In this document: positions 6,850 through 13,490 of the stretch, piece by piece | Layout: each line of letters opens with the position of its first letter | How positions within the stretch are numbered: position 1 is the stretch's first letter | Assembly: GCA_046496815.1 (NCBI GenBank) | Contig: JAWOGN010000258.1 | Coordinates: forward strand, 1-17,134 | DNA from: JAWOGN01 sp046496815 | Lineage (GTDB): Bacteria > Desulfobacterota > DSM-4660 > Desulfatiglandales > Desulfatiglandaceae | Length of the DNA: 17,134 bases | Reading direction: 5' to 3' | Translations under genes and position numbers: made by a program | Notes under the pieces: generated by a model | Told to the model about the DNA's origin: nothing | The model's input: the letters and a program-made list of their open reading frames with translations, nothing else | Database searches by the model: none

Positions 6850-7890
6850 ATGGCAACACTCATTGGAAGTGTCCCTCACGCAACGCCGTGGCACCCCTTG
6901 GAGAGGTTCCTTGAGGTGGCGCCGGAGGCACCCCCCTGGCCGCAGCTTCCCAAGCGGCACTGGCGTGAGGGGTTGCTGCCGCAATACGCCGAGGGCCTTC
7001 CCGGGCTTGTGGAACATATACAAGCCGGAAAAGTCAGTGTGAACAAGGAAGCGGAAAATGTGACCCGGGACATGACGGAGTTTTATGAGGCGGTAATACG
7101 GGCGCAGGAAACAGGTGATTTCACGTACTTCGAAATCAGTGAAAAGGCATCTTCGGGTATCCCGGCTGCCAGAGAAGTGTTCTCGAAACTGACGTCACGC
7201 CTACCCTATGTCAAGGTGCAGACCACCGGCCCCATTTCTTTCGCACTGGGTGTTTCCGACGAGAAAGGCATCCCGCTCTATTACGACGACAACTATGCCG
7301 ATATCGTACTTCAAAACGTCATTATGAAATCCATCTGGCAAATTCGTCTGTTCAAGCCCTATGGAGAAAAGGTCATTTGTTTTATCGATGAGCCAACGCT
7401 TTCATCCTTTGGATCATCGGTTTACATCCATGTCACCCAGGAGCAGGTTGTTTCCAAGCTTTCTGCGGTTGTGGAAGCTTTGCACCAAGAAGGCGCGATC
7501 GTCGGGGTTCACGTTTGCGGCAATTCCGAATGGACAATGCTGATGGACGCTGAAGTGGATATTCTTAACTTCGACGCCTACACCTACGGGGAGGGAATCG
7601 CCCTGTATGCCTCGCAAGTATCGCAATACCTTGAAAAGGGCGGCATCTTGGCGTGGGGAATTGTCCCAACCAATGCGGCAATTGCTGAAGAGACCGCAGC
7701 CTCGCTGGAGAGAAAGCTGGCAGAACGGGTCGAACACCTCGCGGAGCACGGAGTCGATCGCGATTTGATCTGGCAGCAGACACTCATCACCCCATCCTGC
7801 GGCATGGGCTCGATGACAGAGGCGGATGCGGAGCGTGTGCTGGACATGCTTGGAGAATTGGCACTCAGTGTACAGGAGAAAATTAGATGA
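6850..7890 (+). CDS. Core MetE-like cobalamin-independent methionine synthase family protein
   Basis: This 346-residue protein corresponds to only the C-terminal catalytic barrel of MetE (UROD/MetE superfamily). Family features include ATLIGSVPH at the N-terminus, PWPQLPKR, FEISEKASSG, VQTTGPISFALG and FIDEPTLSSFG. Candidate zinc ligands are H221 and C223 in HVCGNSEW, D242 in NFDAY and C317 in TPSCGMGSM. Stand-alone core MetE proteins in anaerobes have been shown or proposed to use a methylated corrinoid protein instead of methyltetrahydrofolate as donor to homocysteine; that role here is inferred. No corrinoid protein gene is adjacent. The start is problematic: homologues usually carry about eight residues before RGMAT, and the strong AGGAGG at 6818-6823 fits an upstream ATG that is out of frame by one base. 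Confidence 0.75.
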   Translation: MATLIGSVPHATPWHPLERFLEVAPEAPPWPQLPKRHWREGLLPQYAEGLPGLVEHIQAGKVSVNKEAENVTRDMTEFYEAVIRAQETGDFTYFEISEKASSGIPAAREVFSKLTSRLPYVKVQTTGPISFALGVSDEKGIPLYYDDNYADIVLQNVIMKSIWQIRLFKPYGEKVICFIDEPTLSSFGSSVYIHVTQEQVVSKLSAVVEALHQEGAIVGVHVCGNSEWTMLMDAEVDILNFDAYTYGEGIALYASQVSQYLEKGGILAWGIVPTNAAIAEETAASLERKLAERVEHLAEHGVDRDLIWQQTLITPSCGMGSMTEADAERVLDMLGELALSVQEKIR

Positions 7891-7935
7891 GGCCGAAGAA
7901 GACTGTTTTCATTCAGACCCTGTAGGGAGCAAGAG

Positions 7936-8041
7936 AGCCCTTTGGGAGGGCTAATCCAGGAAAATACGAACTCTTCTATCCTCCTTTTCAACATCCAGGC
8001 TTAGATCGCAATAACGGTATAGGTTCGCAGGTGTCTGCGAA
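7936..8041 (+). other. Gene-free stretch with two small hairpins
   Basis: The 7891-8111 interval has no recognisable gene. It contains two perfect short hairpins: AGCCCT (7936-7941) with AGGGCT (7947-7952), and TTCGCAG (8024-8030) with CTGCGAA (8035-8041), the second followed by a short T run at 8047-8051. Either could end the MetE-like transcript, but neither is a convincing intrinsic terminator. Confidence 0.3.
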
Positions 8042-8111
8042 AGCGTGTTTTTCGGTCACTTCTGCGATCGATGCGTCTTTTTCGAATTCTTCCTGTGTTT
8101 TTTTTCTCGCC

Positions 8112-8140
8112 TTGACAGATCTTTTTTCTTACGTTATATT
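8112..8140 (+). promoter_or_regulatory. Sigma70-type promoter of the antitoxin/VapC pair
   Basis: TTGACA (8112-8117, perfect -35) and TATATT (8135-8140, five of six -10 bases) are separated by 17 bases. Two direct copies of CTTACGT (8128-8134 and 8142-8148) bracket the -10 element and are a plausible operator for autoregulation by the antitoxin. The antitoxin start codon follows 27 bases after the -10. Confidence 0.75.
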
Positions 8141-8167
8141 CCTTACGTATGAAAATGGGAGGTGATC

Positions 8168-8425
8168 ATGGACAAAATCATGTCAACCCGAATGGATGAG
8201 GCAGTGATCCAGCATATCGGCATGTTGGCAAAAAAGCTGGGAACTTCTAAAAAGGCTGTTCTTGAGAATGCCGTGCGTTATTATGCTAAAAAGATCGAGG
8301 CGGAACAGGGTTTCGATGTATTGAGCCATACGTTCGGAATCTGGCAGCGCGACGAGTCGGAAGGGCAAACGGTTCAAGCCATCAAGGATACCATGAGCAA
8401 GTCTCAGGAGAGATACAAGCGATGA
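8168..8425 (+). CDS. Antitoxin of a VapBC-type pair, probable ribbon-helix-helix
   Basis: Predicted to neutralise the PIN toxin encoded immediately downstream and to repress the shared promoter. The 85-residue product starts with STRMDEAVIQHIGMLAKKL followed by GTSKKAVLENAVRYY, a pattern of a short strand and two helices expected for a CopG/MetJ-type ribbon-helix-helix DNA-binding domain (about residues 5-45). The remaining C-terminal tail, rich in charged residues and ending SKSQERYKR, should wrap the toxin. The ATG at 8168 is used; GGGAGGTG at 8157-8164 is only 3 bases away, and an in-frame GTG at 8162 lies within it. The stop overlaps the toxin start by four bases (ATGA). Confidence 0.75.
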   Translation: MDKIMSTRMDEAVIQHIGMLAKKLGTSKKAVLENAVRYYAKKIEAEQGFDVLSHTFGIWQRDESEGQTVQAIKDTMSKSQERYKR

Positions 8426-8811
8426 GGGCATATATCGACTCAGATGTGCTCATTTGGCATTTGCGCGGTGAATTCGAGGCACTCAATTTGCTCAAAACGC
8501 TTCGGGAAAATGAGGAGTTTGAACTGTGGATCGGTGCCATGCAGCGTGCTGAAGTGGTATTCTTCATGCGGCCGCCTGAGGTTTCGGCCACGCTCCTATT
8601 CCTTGCACAATTTCAAACCGCACCGGTAGACCAACAGATCATCGATAAGGCGGGGGAGTTCTATCGCAAATGGAATCCTCGCACCGGAATGGATGTCAAC
8701 GATGCGATTCTGGCGGCAACCGTTCTGCAAACGGGCGGAAGAATATACACGCTGAATGCAAAGCATTATTCAATCCCTGAAGTTACGGTTAAGCGTGCAT
8801 GGAAAGCATAG
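8422..8811 (+). CDS. vapC: VapC-type PIN-domain ribonuclease toxin
   Basis: Probable Mg2+-dependent endoribonuclease that blocks translation when freed from its antitoxin. The 129-residue length and layout are those of a complete PIN domain: D6 in YIDSDVLIW, E44 in QRAEVVFF, D91 and D94 in MDVNDAILAATVL, and the terminal RIYTLNAKHY strand in which Asn112 takes the place of the last acidic residue, as is common. All metal ligands appear present, so it is probably active. Start ATG overlaps the antitoxin stop in ATGA, the usual coupling in these operons. The exact RNA target cannot be read from sequence. Confidence 0.85.
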   Translation: MRAYIDSDVLIWHLRGEFEALNLLKTLRENEEFELWIGAMQRAEVVFFMRPPEVSATLLFLAQFQTAPVDQQIIDKAGEFYRKWNPRTGMDVNDAILAATVLQTGGRIYTLNAKHYSIPEVTVKRAWKA

Positions 8812-8839
8812 CCGTCGGCATAATCACCTCGCCACAACG

Positions 8840-8968
8840 CTAAAGCGAAACCGACAAGGCGCCCACTCCTTCGGAACCACGGGAAAAGGTCTTTTTACCC
8901 TGGAGTTCAAGGCCGCAAGAATGACAAACATAAATGTCGCCTGTTTTCATTTCGGAGCAATTTGCCAT
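8840..8968 (-). pseudogene. Possible truncated zinc-ribbon mini-protein
   Basis: On the minus strand a 42-codon frame starts MANCSEMKTGDIYVCHSCGL and continues with ELQGKKTF before a stop at 8840. The single CxxC knuckle, preceded by CxxMKxGDIYVC and followed by GLEL, resembles small zinc-ribbon or desulfoferrodoxin-N-like proteins common in sulfate reducers, which carry a second Cys pair further on. No second pair is found in any frame, so the gene is probably truncated. The ribosome site is weak. The rest of 8812-9087, between converging genes, holds nothing else I can name. Confidence 0.4.
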
Positions 8969-9087
8969 GGTTTTTCTGATTTCTCACGGAATTCCTTAAA
9001 TCAATACTTCATTATGATACATTCCCCAATCAAACAGAATATTCCAGCGAAAGAAGGGCCAAAGAGACCTGGCAGTTGTGTCTTGGC

Positions 9088-9960
9088 TCATGTTCTTTTT
9101 ATCCTTTCTTCCAGAACCTCCTCGATCGCCCTCGGGATATGCGTTATCATCTCCATCACCTGGGAGGCCGGAGTCGGGCGGGCATAATGTCCGGCAACAC
9201 GGTTGATTCGTGCCGCCAGGGTCGCTGCCGCCAAGGTTTCCGTGCCCGACGCAATCAGGGCGGAAACAATCCCTGTAAGCGTGTCTCCAGTGCCGCCCAT
9301 GGCCTCCAGAGATTCCACCATAGGGCTATCGATAACGGCATGGATCCCTTCCCTTGAGGCGATGCGGTCCTCTTTTCCCTTAACCAGAAGATAGCGGGCC
9401 GCATTCTTGTGCTCGTAGGCCCGCGTGATGAGATCGGGCAGGCGGTTTTCATCATGCAGGATGAAACCGCGGGTGTAAAAAGGGTGAGGGGCTTCTTCAT
9501 CGGCCAGAAAGGCCAGTTCCCCCGCATCCGGTGTAAAAAGTTCATAGGCCTGCGACTGCCCGCTCATCTTGGCCGCATACATGAACCCGGCATCGGCAAC
9601 CAGGACAGGCCGGGGATGCATTTCCTGCACGGCGAAGAGCACCTTATTATGCCAATCCACATCCGGCTGAAGGTAATGAAAGGTGATCACACCGGCCGGT
9701 GACTGATTCAGATGACGGACGAGATGATCGTAAAGGCGGCGGCTCCCATGACCCAGGCCGATGTCTCCCACAAGATACGCCAGAGGAGGAGGAAGACCCA
9801 GGACCTCCCCCGCCTTGATGACCGCGGCAAGCAGGGCAGGGGTTCCGCGGTTCACGGGGACCTGCTGATCGCAGACATGGATGCGGTTTTTTTCAAGGTG
9901 GACCTCGCCGCTCATGAGCAGGAAGTTTTCATCCGGCACGGTTCCTACCACAGCGAGCAT
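9088..9960 (-). CDS. YjeF_C/ribokinase-fold protein, NAD(P)H-hydrate dehydratase-like, last gene of the yedE operon
   Basis: A 290-residue member of the ribokinase superfamily. It keeps TPDAGELAFLAD (about 143-154), equivalent to the TPHPGEMARL segment of ADP/ATP-dependent NAD(P)HX dehydratases, and AMGGTGDTLTGIVSAL (about 220-235) with the catalytic Asp at 226 and the anion-hole glycines. The YjeF_N epimerase domain is absent and the N-terminal half is divergent (LAVVGTVPDENF, YLVGDIGLGHGSR). Literal repair of hydrated NAD(P)H is possible. Its place as fourth gene after yedE, tusA and a DUF3343-like gene suggests instead a specialised ATP-using role linked to selenium or sulfur. Its ATG lies within the last 16 bases of the preceding gene, indicating coupling. 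Confidence 0.7.
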   Translation of the reverse strand: MLAVVGTVPDENFLLMSGEVHLEKNRIHVCDQQVPVNRGTPALLAAVIKAGEVLGLPPPLAYLVGDIGLGHGSRRLYDHLVRHLNQSPAGVITFHYLQPDVDWHNKVLFAVQEMHPRPVLVADAGFMYAAKMSGQSQAYELFTPDAGELAFLADEEAPHPFYTRGFILHDENRLPDLITRAYEHKNAARYLLVKGKEDRIASREGIHAVIDSPMVESLEAMGGTGDTLTGIVSALIASGTETLAAATLAARINRVAGHYARPTPASQVMEMITHIPRAIEEVLEERIKRT

Positions 9961-10502
9961 TGTCTTCCCATCTCCTCATAGGCCAATTGAAGGGCATACC
10001 CGCAGAGTGTGTGGCCGATCTCACCCGGGCCGGTGGCCTCAGCCAGGGATTTCCCCACCATTTCATGCGCGAGGTAAGGGACGTCCGGGCATCCGCCACC
10101 GGAAATGTTGACGATGATTTGTGTTTCCTTGTCAACGGTCAGCTTCATATTGGCCGCTCTCACCATGAAGTAGCGGCCGAAGTCCTTGGTCTGGAATAGA
10201 TCTACGGGCTGAAGCAAGGGACTGTTCACCGGAACCACCTGAAGGGGAGGGACCTCCGCCTCCTTGAGTGCCCGCAGGATGTTGAGCTCCTCAATGAGGG
10301 GAAATTCGATGACCAGGTCACACCCGCTGCGTACTTCAGGCGGCGGTCCCATCACCCGAACTTCCCATCCATCGTGTTTGAGAACGCTCTCCGCCCGGAT
10401 CACCTCGCTGGTGTTCTCGAAGACCAGGATCCCGAGATCCGCCTTGGCTCCCCTGGAAAGATCATCCGCTTTCCTTTGTCTCAAAAAGCCCAAAAACGCC
10501 AT
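9945..10502 (-). CDS. DUF3343-like putative sulfur/selenium carrier with extra C-terminal domain
   Basis: A soluble 185-residue protein of two parts. Residues about 20-95 (LGILVFENTSEVIRAESVL, WEVRVMGPPPEVRSGCDLVI) follow the pattern of DUF3343, a small family associated with TusA/SirA-like proteins and YedE and proposed to carry selenium or sulfur; C61 is its conserved Cys. Residues about 120-185 form a second segment with NISGGGCPDVPYLAHEM (C138), HTLCGYAL (C167) and a C-terminal QCSLW (C182), which I do not recognise. Ribosome site GAGG lies 6 bases before the ATG. It is 9 bases after tusA and overlaps the kinase-like gene. Role as carrier is inference from family and neighbourhood. Confidence 0.65.
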   Translation of the reverse strand: MAFLGFLRQRKADDLSRGAKADLGILVFENTSEVIRAESVLKHDGWEVRVMGPPPEVRSGCDLVIEFPLIEELNILRALKEAEVPPLQVVPVNSPLLQPVDLFQTKDFGRYFMVRAANMKLTVDKETQIIVNISGGGCPDVPYLAHEMVGKSLAEATGPGEIGHTLCGYALQLAYEEMGRQCSLW

Positions 10503-10511
10503 GATTCATCC

Positions 10512-10730
10512 TCACTCCTTGCCGATAACGATCCGGTATCCCTCGCCTTCCGCTTGAATGTTTTTTACCCGCCACCCCTGGGTCTCCGCTGCCCGGCTTA
10601 CGTTCTCTTTGGACGTGTCCGTATCCACCAGGACCTCGAAGTCTCCTTGATTCTGTTTTTTAATCTCATCAAGGGTCATCAGTACCGGCTGGGGACAACT
10701 CAACCCTCTTGCATCTACGATATTACTCAT
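10512..10730 (-). CDS. TusA/SirA-like sulfur (or selenium) carrier protein
   Basis: At 72 residues this is a complete single-domain TusA-family protein. The hallmark CPxP motif is in ARGLSCPQPVL with the persulfide-forming Cys at 12, followed by the expected two-layer alpha/beta text (FEVLVDTDTSKENVSRAAE). It would accept sulfane sulfur or selenium from a desulfurase/transporter step and hand it on in the cytosol. The CPQP form is the version found beside YedE. AAGGAGG of its ribosome site overlaps the yedE stop codon (10738-10745), so translation of the two is coupled. TusA for tRNA thiolation is the alternative, but the neighbours argue for the YedE-linked paralogue. Confidence 0.88.
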   Translation of the reverse strand: MSNIVDARGLSCPQPVLMTLDEIKKQNQGDFEVLVDTDTSKENVSRAAETQGWRVKNIQAEGEGYRIVIGKE

Positions 10731-10742
10731 GACAACACCTCC

Positions 10743-11837
10743 TTATGCACGTTTTTTTCTCATGGTGAAACCAATGAACAGGCAGGCGAGAAGTCCGATG
10801 ACCACGGCGGCGATCCCATAGGGACCCACGCCTTTGGGCGAACTCGCCAGACCGAAATTATGGGCAAACCCCGCGCCGACAATCATTCCCAGGACGAATA
10901 CCGCGGCATCTCCGTCCCCTTCACCGGCCAGGAATAGCTGCCGCCCGGGGCATCCGCCCGCCAGGGCAAAAGCCAGGCCCGCCAGGACCATGCCTCCGAA
11001 ATTCCAGATGTGCATGGTGTGGGCCACGGGTTGTGTTGCAAACCCCGGATGAAATTGACCGACCAACAGGTTGGTAAGAAAGGCGAAAACCACCAGGGTG
11101 AGAAGCCCAAGAAACAGATGGGTTTGACGAAAAAGGATTAAATCTCTCAGCGCGCCCATGGTGCAGAAACGACTGCGTTGCGCCATGAAGCCGATCGCCA
11201 GCCCGATGATGAGGGAAACGGCCAGAGGTGCATACATGGCTCCCGGCCCCTTGAGGCTGTAGAACAGGATCCCGCTTTTTGCCTCCCCCTCAACCGGCGG
11301 AAAAAGCAATCTGAAGACCAGAAAACCCGCCATGATGAGGGGCAGCATCCACCCAACGGAAGCATAGGTCTTTTCCGTGCGCCCGAGATTATACCCCCCT
11401 TTGAGAAACAAAGTCCCGATCCATATGCCGAATGCCAGACCGGCCAGACCCAGTATGGCGTTTCCGTCACCGCCGGCCAGGCGCAACAGCGCACGCCAGG
11501 GGCATCCCAGAAAGACCAGTGCCCCGATCATGGCGAAGGCCCCAAGGACGAATCTCACAATGGGTGCCGATCCCACCCGTGGGCGAAACTCCTTGAAACT
11601 GTAGGCGGCAATGAGGGACCCGAGCACAAAGCCGATGATTTCGGGACGCATATACTGCACCACGGCCGCCCTGTGCAGTCCGACGGCGCCCGAGATATCC
11701 CTCTCAAAACAGGCCACGCAAATGCCCATATTGCCCGGGTTGCCCCATTTCTGGAGCAAGGCTGCAAAAACGCCGATGAACGCGCCCACTCCGATAATTC
11801 CCCATTTGGTTGCAAAGATGTTCTTTAGTTGTAGCAT
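10743..11837 (-). CDS. yedE: YeeE/YedE family membrane transporter, putative selenium/sulfur uptake
   Basis: A 364-residue integral membrane protein with roughly nine to ten hydrophobic segments. Conserved cysteine motifs line the two pseudo-repeats: NMGICVACFERD (C40, C43), FLGCPWRALLRLAGGDGN (C112), QRSRFCTMGALRDL (C225) and GGCPGRQLFLAGEGDGD (C296). These match YeeE/YedE proteins, some of which import thiosulfate, and in particular the YedE subset that co-occurs with selenium-use genes. First gene of the operon, with GGAGGAGG immediately before the ATG; tusA follows after 12 bases. The substrate (thiosulfate, another sulfur species or a selenium compound) is not determined by the sequence. 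No obvious sigma70 promoter was found upstream. Confidence 0.88.
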   Translation of the reverse strand: MLQLKNIFATKWGIIGVGAFIGVFAALLQKWGNPGNMGICVACFERDISGAVGLHRAAVVQYMRPEIIGFVLGSLIAAYSFKEFRPRVGSAPIVRFVLGAFAMIGALVFLGCPWRALLRLAGGDGNAILGLAGLAFGIWIGTLFLKGGYNLGRTEKTYASVGWMLPLIMAGFLVFRLLFPPVEGEAKSGILFYSLKGPGAMYAPLAVSLIIGLAIGFMAQRSRFCTMGALRDLILFRQTHLFLGLLTLVVFAFLTNLLVGQFHPGFATQPVAHTMHIWNFGGMVLAGLAFALAGGCPGRQLFLAGEGDGDAAVFVLGMIVGAGFAHNFGLASSPKGVGPYGIAAVVIGLLACLFIGFTMRKKRA

Positions 11838-12026
11838 TTCCTCCTCCTTCTAAGTGTTCTGTTTGAACCATCGCTCGAACCTTTCATGTTGAAGCGATGG
11901 ATTTTCGTTCAACCGTTTGAAGCCAACGCCGCAGTACTTATTTCCGCGCAAAGTAAACGCACGAGGTTCAGGCTGAAGGGGATTGGGTGGGTGATGAATT
12001 GTGAACGTATTTATGTGTCGAGAGGT

Positions 12027-12221
12027 ATTCTTCGGCCTGGTCCCGTGCTTACCGAACCCGGGTAATGCTGTCTACGCTGCGTCAGGTGAAGCCGAAGAAT
12101 CGATACATAGAAAGACTACTTTCCTTTGGAATGATTGGACGTGGTCTAATTATTATCCAGAATCCGATTTGTCAAACTGGAAATTCCGATAGATATTTTT
12201 TTTACTATAGGAATTTCCTAT
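12027..12221. repeat. Inverted repeats in the gene-free region upstream of yedE
   Basis: Bases 11838-12312 carry no gene I can defend. They contain CCATCGCT (about 11867-11874) matched by AGCGATGG about 17 bases on, a perfect 10-bp inverted repeat ATTCTTCGGC (12027-12036) with GCCGAAGAAT (12091-12100) whose 54-base interior holds a smaller TTACC/GGTAA hairpin, and a 15-base palindrome ATAGGAA-T-TTCCTAT (12207-12221). They may be operator sites, a remnant of a small mobile element, or chance structures. Confidence 0.45.
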
Positions 12222-12312
12222 TATGCGCTTTGAGGCCACTTGTTGGAATAGGAACCCCTGAAAAAGAATGGCGTGAAGGACTCCAGTTGTCCACTGAAGA
12301 TCGAGAATATCC

Positions 12313-12341
12313 TTGACTACCAGCAATGAAATGGCTACTAT
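12313..12341 (+). promoter_or_regulatory. Promoter of the Phd/PIN toxin-antitoxin pair
   Basis: TTGACT (12313-12318, five of six) and TACTAT (12336-12341, four of six) with a 17-base spacer lie 31 bases upstream of the antitoxin ATG. A GGAGGT ribosome site follows at 12361-12366. Confidence 0.55.
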
Positions 12342-12372
12342 TGGTTTGAAATAAACACTTTGGAGGTATTTT

Positions 12373-12636
12373 ATGGGCACGGTAACAGCGAAGCAATTGA
12401 AACAAAGAACGGGAGAAGTTATCCGCAGGGTGAAGTCGGGCGAACGGTTGACCGTGACTTTCCGGGGGAAGCCCGTAGCCGTCATTGCCCAGCCAACAGC
12501 GGAGGCCACGGAAACTTTGAAAGAATTGAGACCGTTTGATGAAGTCTGGAAAGATATTGAAAAAACGCTTGAAAAGGCAAAACCCGAATTTGCGGGATGG
12601 AAGGAGGCAACCCATTGGGTCCGAAACAGGACTTAG
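12373..12636 (+). CDS. Phd/YefM-family antitoxin
   Basis: Predicted DNA-binding antitoxin that masks the adjacent PIN toxin and represses their promoter. The 87-residue protein has the standard Phd/YefM N-terminus: VTAKQLKQRTGEVIRRVKSG followed by LTVTFRGKPVAVIAQP (about residues 4-41), the dimerising DNA-binding domain. The C-terminal half (about 42-87, ELRPFDEVWKDIEKTLEKA) is a charged helix expected to wrap the toxin. GGAGGT sits 6 bases before the ATG. Its 3' end overlaps the toxin frame by 22 bases when the toxin starts at the preferred TTG. Confidence 0.88.
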   Translation: MGTVTAKQLKQRTGEVIRRVKSGERLTVTFRGKPVAVIAQPTAEATETLKELRPFDEVWKDIEKTLEKAKPEFAGWKEATHWVRNRT

Positions 12637-13094
12637 TTTTGGTCGATACGAATGTCTTTGTGATTGACTTGCGATACAAAAGGGATGCGTATTACGAGCT
12701 CAACCGGGCATTTCTTGATCACATGGCCGAGCAGAAAAACGGCTTTACAACGATTGTTAACCTATTGGAACTTTGCGGAATTCTTTCATTTAATCTTAAC
12801 GAAAATCAACTGACCGAATTATGGTCCTACTTTCAAGACAGATACGCGGTCGTCGTATTGCCTGTCCCTATGTTTGAAACCAACTTTCCAGGTATAGGAA
12901 TTAAGGAGATTTTCGATCTGCTCAAGCGAGGGACCTCGCTGGGTGATGCATTTATGATCTCGGTAGCAAAAAAACACCTGCCCTTCATATCAACAATGAT
13001 TACATGGGATAATAGGCATTTTAAAAATATTTTTCACGGTACGGTTTTAACCCCTGAAGAATTTTTAAACTCTTCTGTTACCCTGAACCGTTGA
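12615..13094 (+). CDS. PIN-domain toxin with a TTG start
   Basis: A probable VapC-like endoribonuclease of 159 residues. PIN landmarks are D11 in VLVDTNVFVIDL, E52 in NLLELCGIL, D111 in SLGDAFMISVAK and D132 in TWDNRHF, so all acidic metal ligands are present. The TTG at 12615 is chosen because AAGGAGG (12601-12607) is 7 bases upstream; an in-frame ATG at 12597 overlaps this ribosome site and would add six poorly conserved residues. The C-terminus GTVLTPEEFLNSS resembles the usual end of this PIN subgroup. The stop codon falls inside an 8-bp tandem repeat. Confidence 0.85.
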   Translation: MGPKQDLVLVDTNVFVIDLRYKRDAYYELNRAFLDHMAEQKNGFTTIVNLLELCGILSFNLNENQLTELWSYFQDRYAVVVLPVPMFETNFPGIGIKEIFDLLKRGTSLGDAFMISVAKKHLPFISTMITWDNRHFKNIFHGTVLTPEEFLNSSVTLNR

Positions 13095-13107
13095 ACCTCT
13101 GAACCTA
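13084..13107. repeat. Three-copy 8-bp tandem repeat
   Basis: TGAACCGT (13084-13091), TGAACCTC (13092-13099) and TGAACCTA (13100-13107) are three imperfect copies of TGAACCNN, followed by a decayed GGACCTAT. The toxin stop codon (13092-13094) is supplied by the second copy, so slippage here could alter the toxin's C-terminus. Confidence 0.8.
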
Positions 13108-13410
13108 GGACCTATCCATGAAAGGGTACGTTGGTTCCAAAACAACTTGACGAATGGGCAGATATGGAACAGCGACTGACGACCCTCTAAAGACGCTTTG
13201 GGTTGAATCCGGGCTTGAGGCGCCTGCCATAATTCGCGCCAACCCATAATGAATCATTTGCAACAATTGAAATTTTCGGAAAAACTTATTCGCAAGACAA
13301 CAGGGGCAGTTGGGGTCTCTTTCAGAAGACCGCAAAGCCCTCTCGCCTGGGCTTGCGCTCTTGAGCCAGTCTTGAAATTCCAAAAGCTCCTGGAAGCGTC
13401 TCTAGCCGAG

Positions 13411-13428
13411 AAAAGCGCTGAGGCTTTT
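13411..13428 (-). terminator. Weak terminator-like hairpin beyond lon
   Basis: Bases 13108-13490 contain no recognisable gene in either direction. The only structure seen is AAAAGC (13411-13416), a 6-base loop, and GCTTTT (13423-13428), which on either strand would end in four U residues. It lies about 60 bases after the lon stop. The stem is short and AT-rich, so termination here is uncertain. Confidence 0.25.
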
Positions 13429-13490
13429 GGCTTCAAAGGGTCCGGCCCGGGCTGAATCCAAATAGCTCTTGGAACGCTTCGGAACAGAGG

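Noticed and set aside
12065..12316. An 83-codon plus-strand open frame upstream of the Phd antitoxin
   Set aside because: It crosses the inverted repeats and the palindrome, has no start signal and low-complexity, unpatterned text.
13105..13383. A 92-codon minus-strand open frame beyond lon
   Set aside because: No ribosome site and no recognisable motif; it lies in gene-free DNA after the tandem repeat and could equally be a decayed element.
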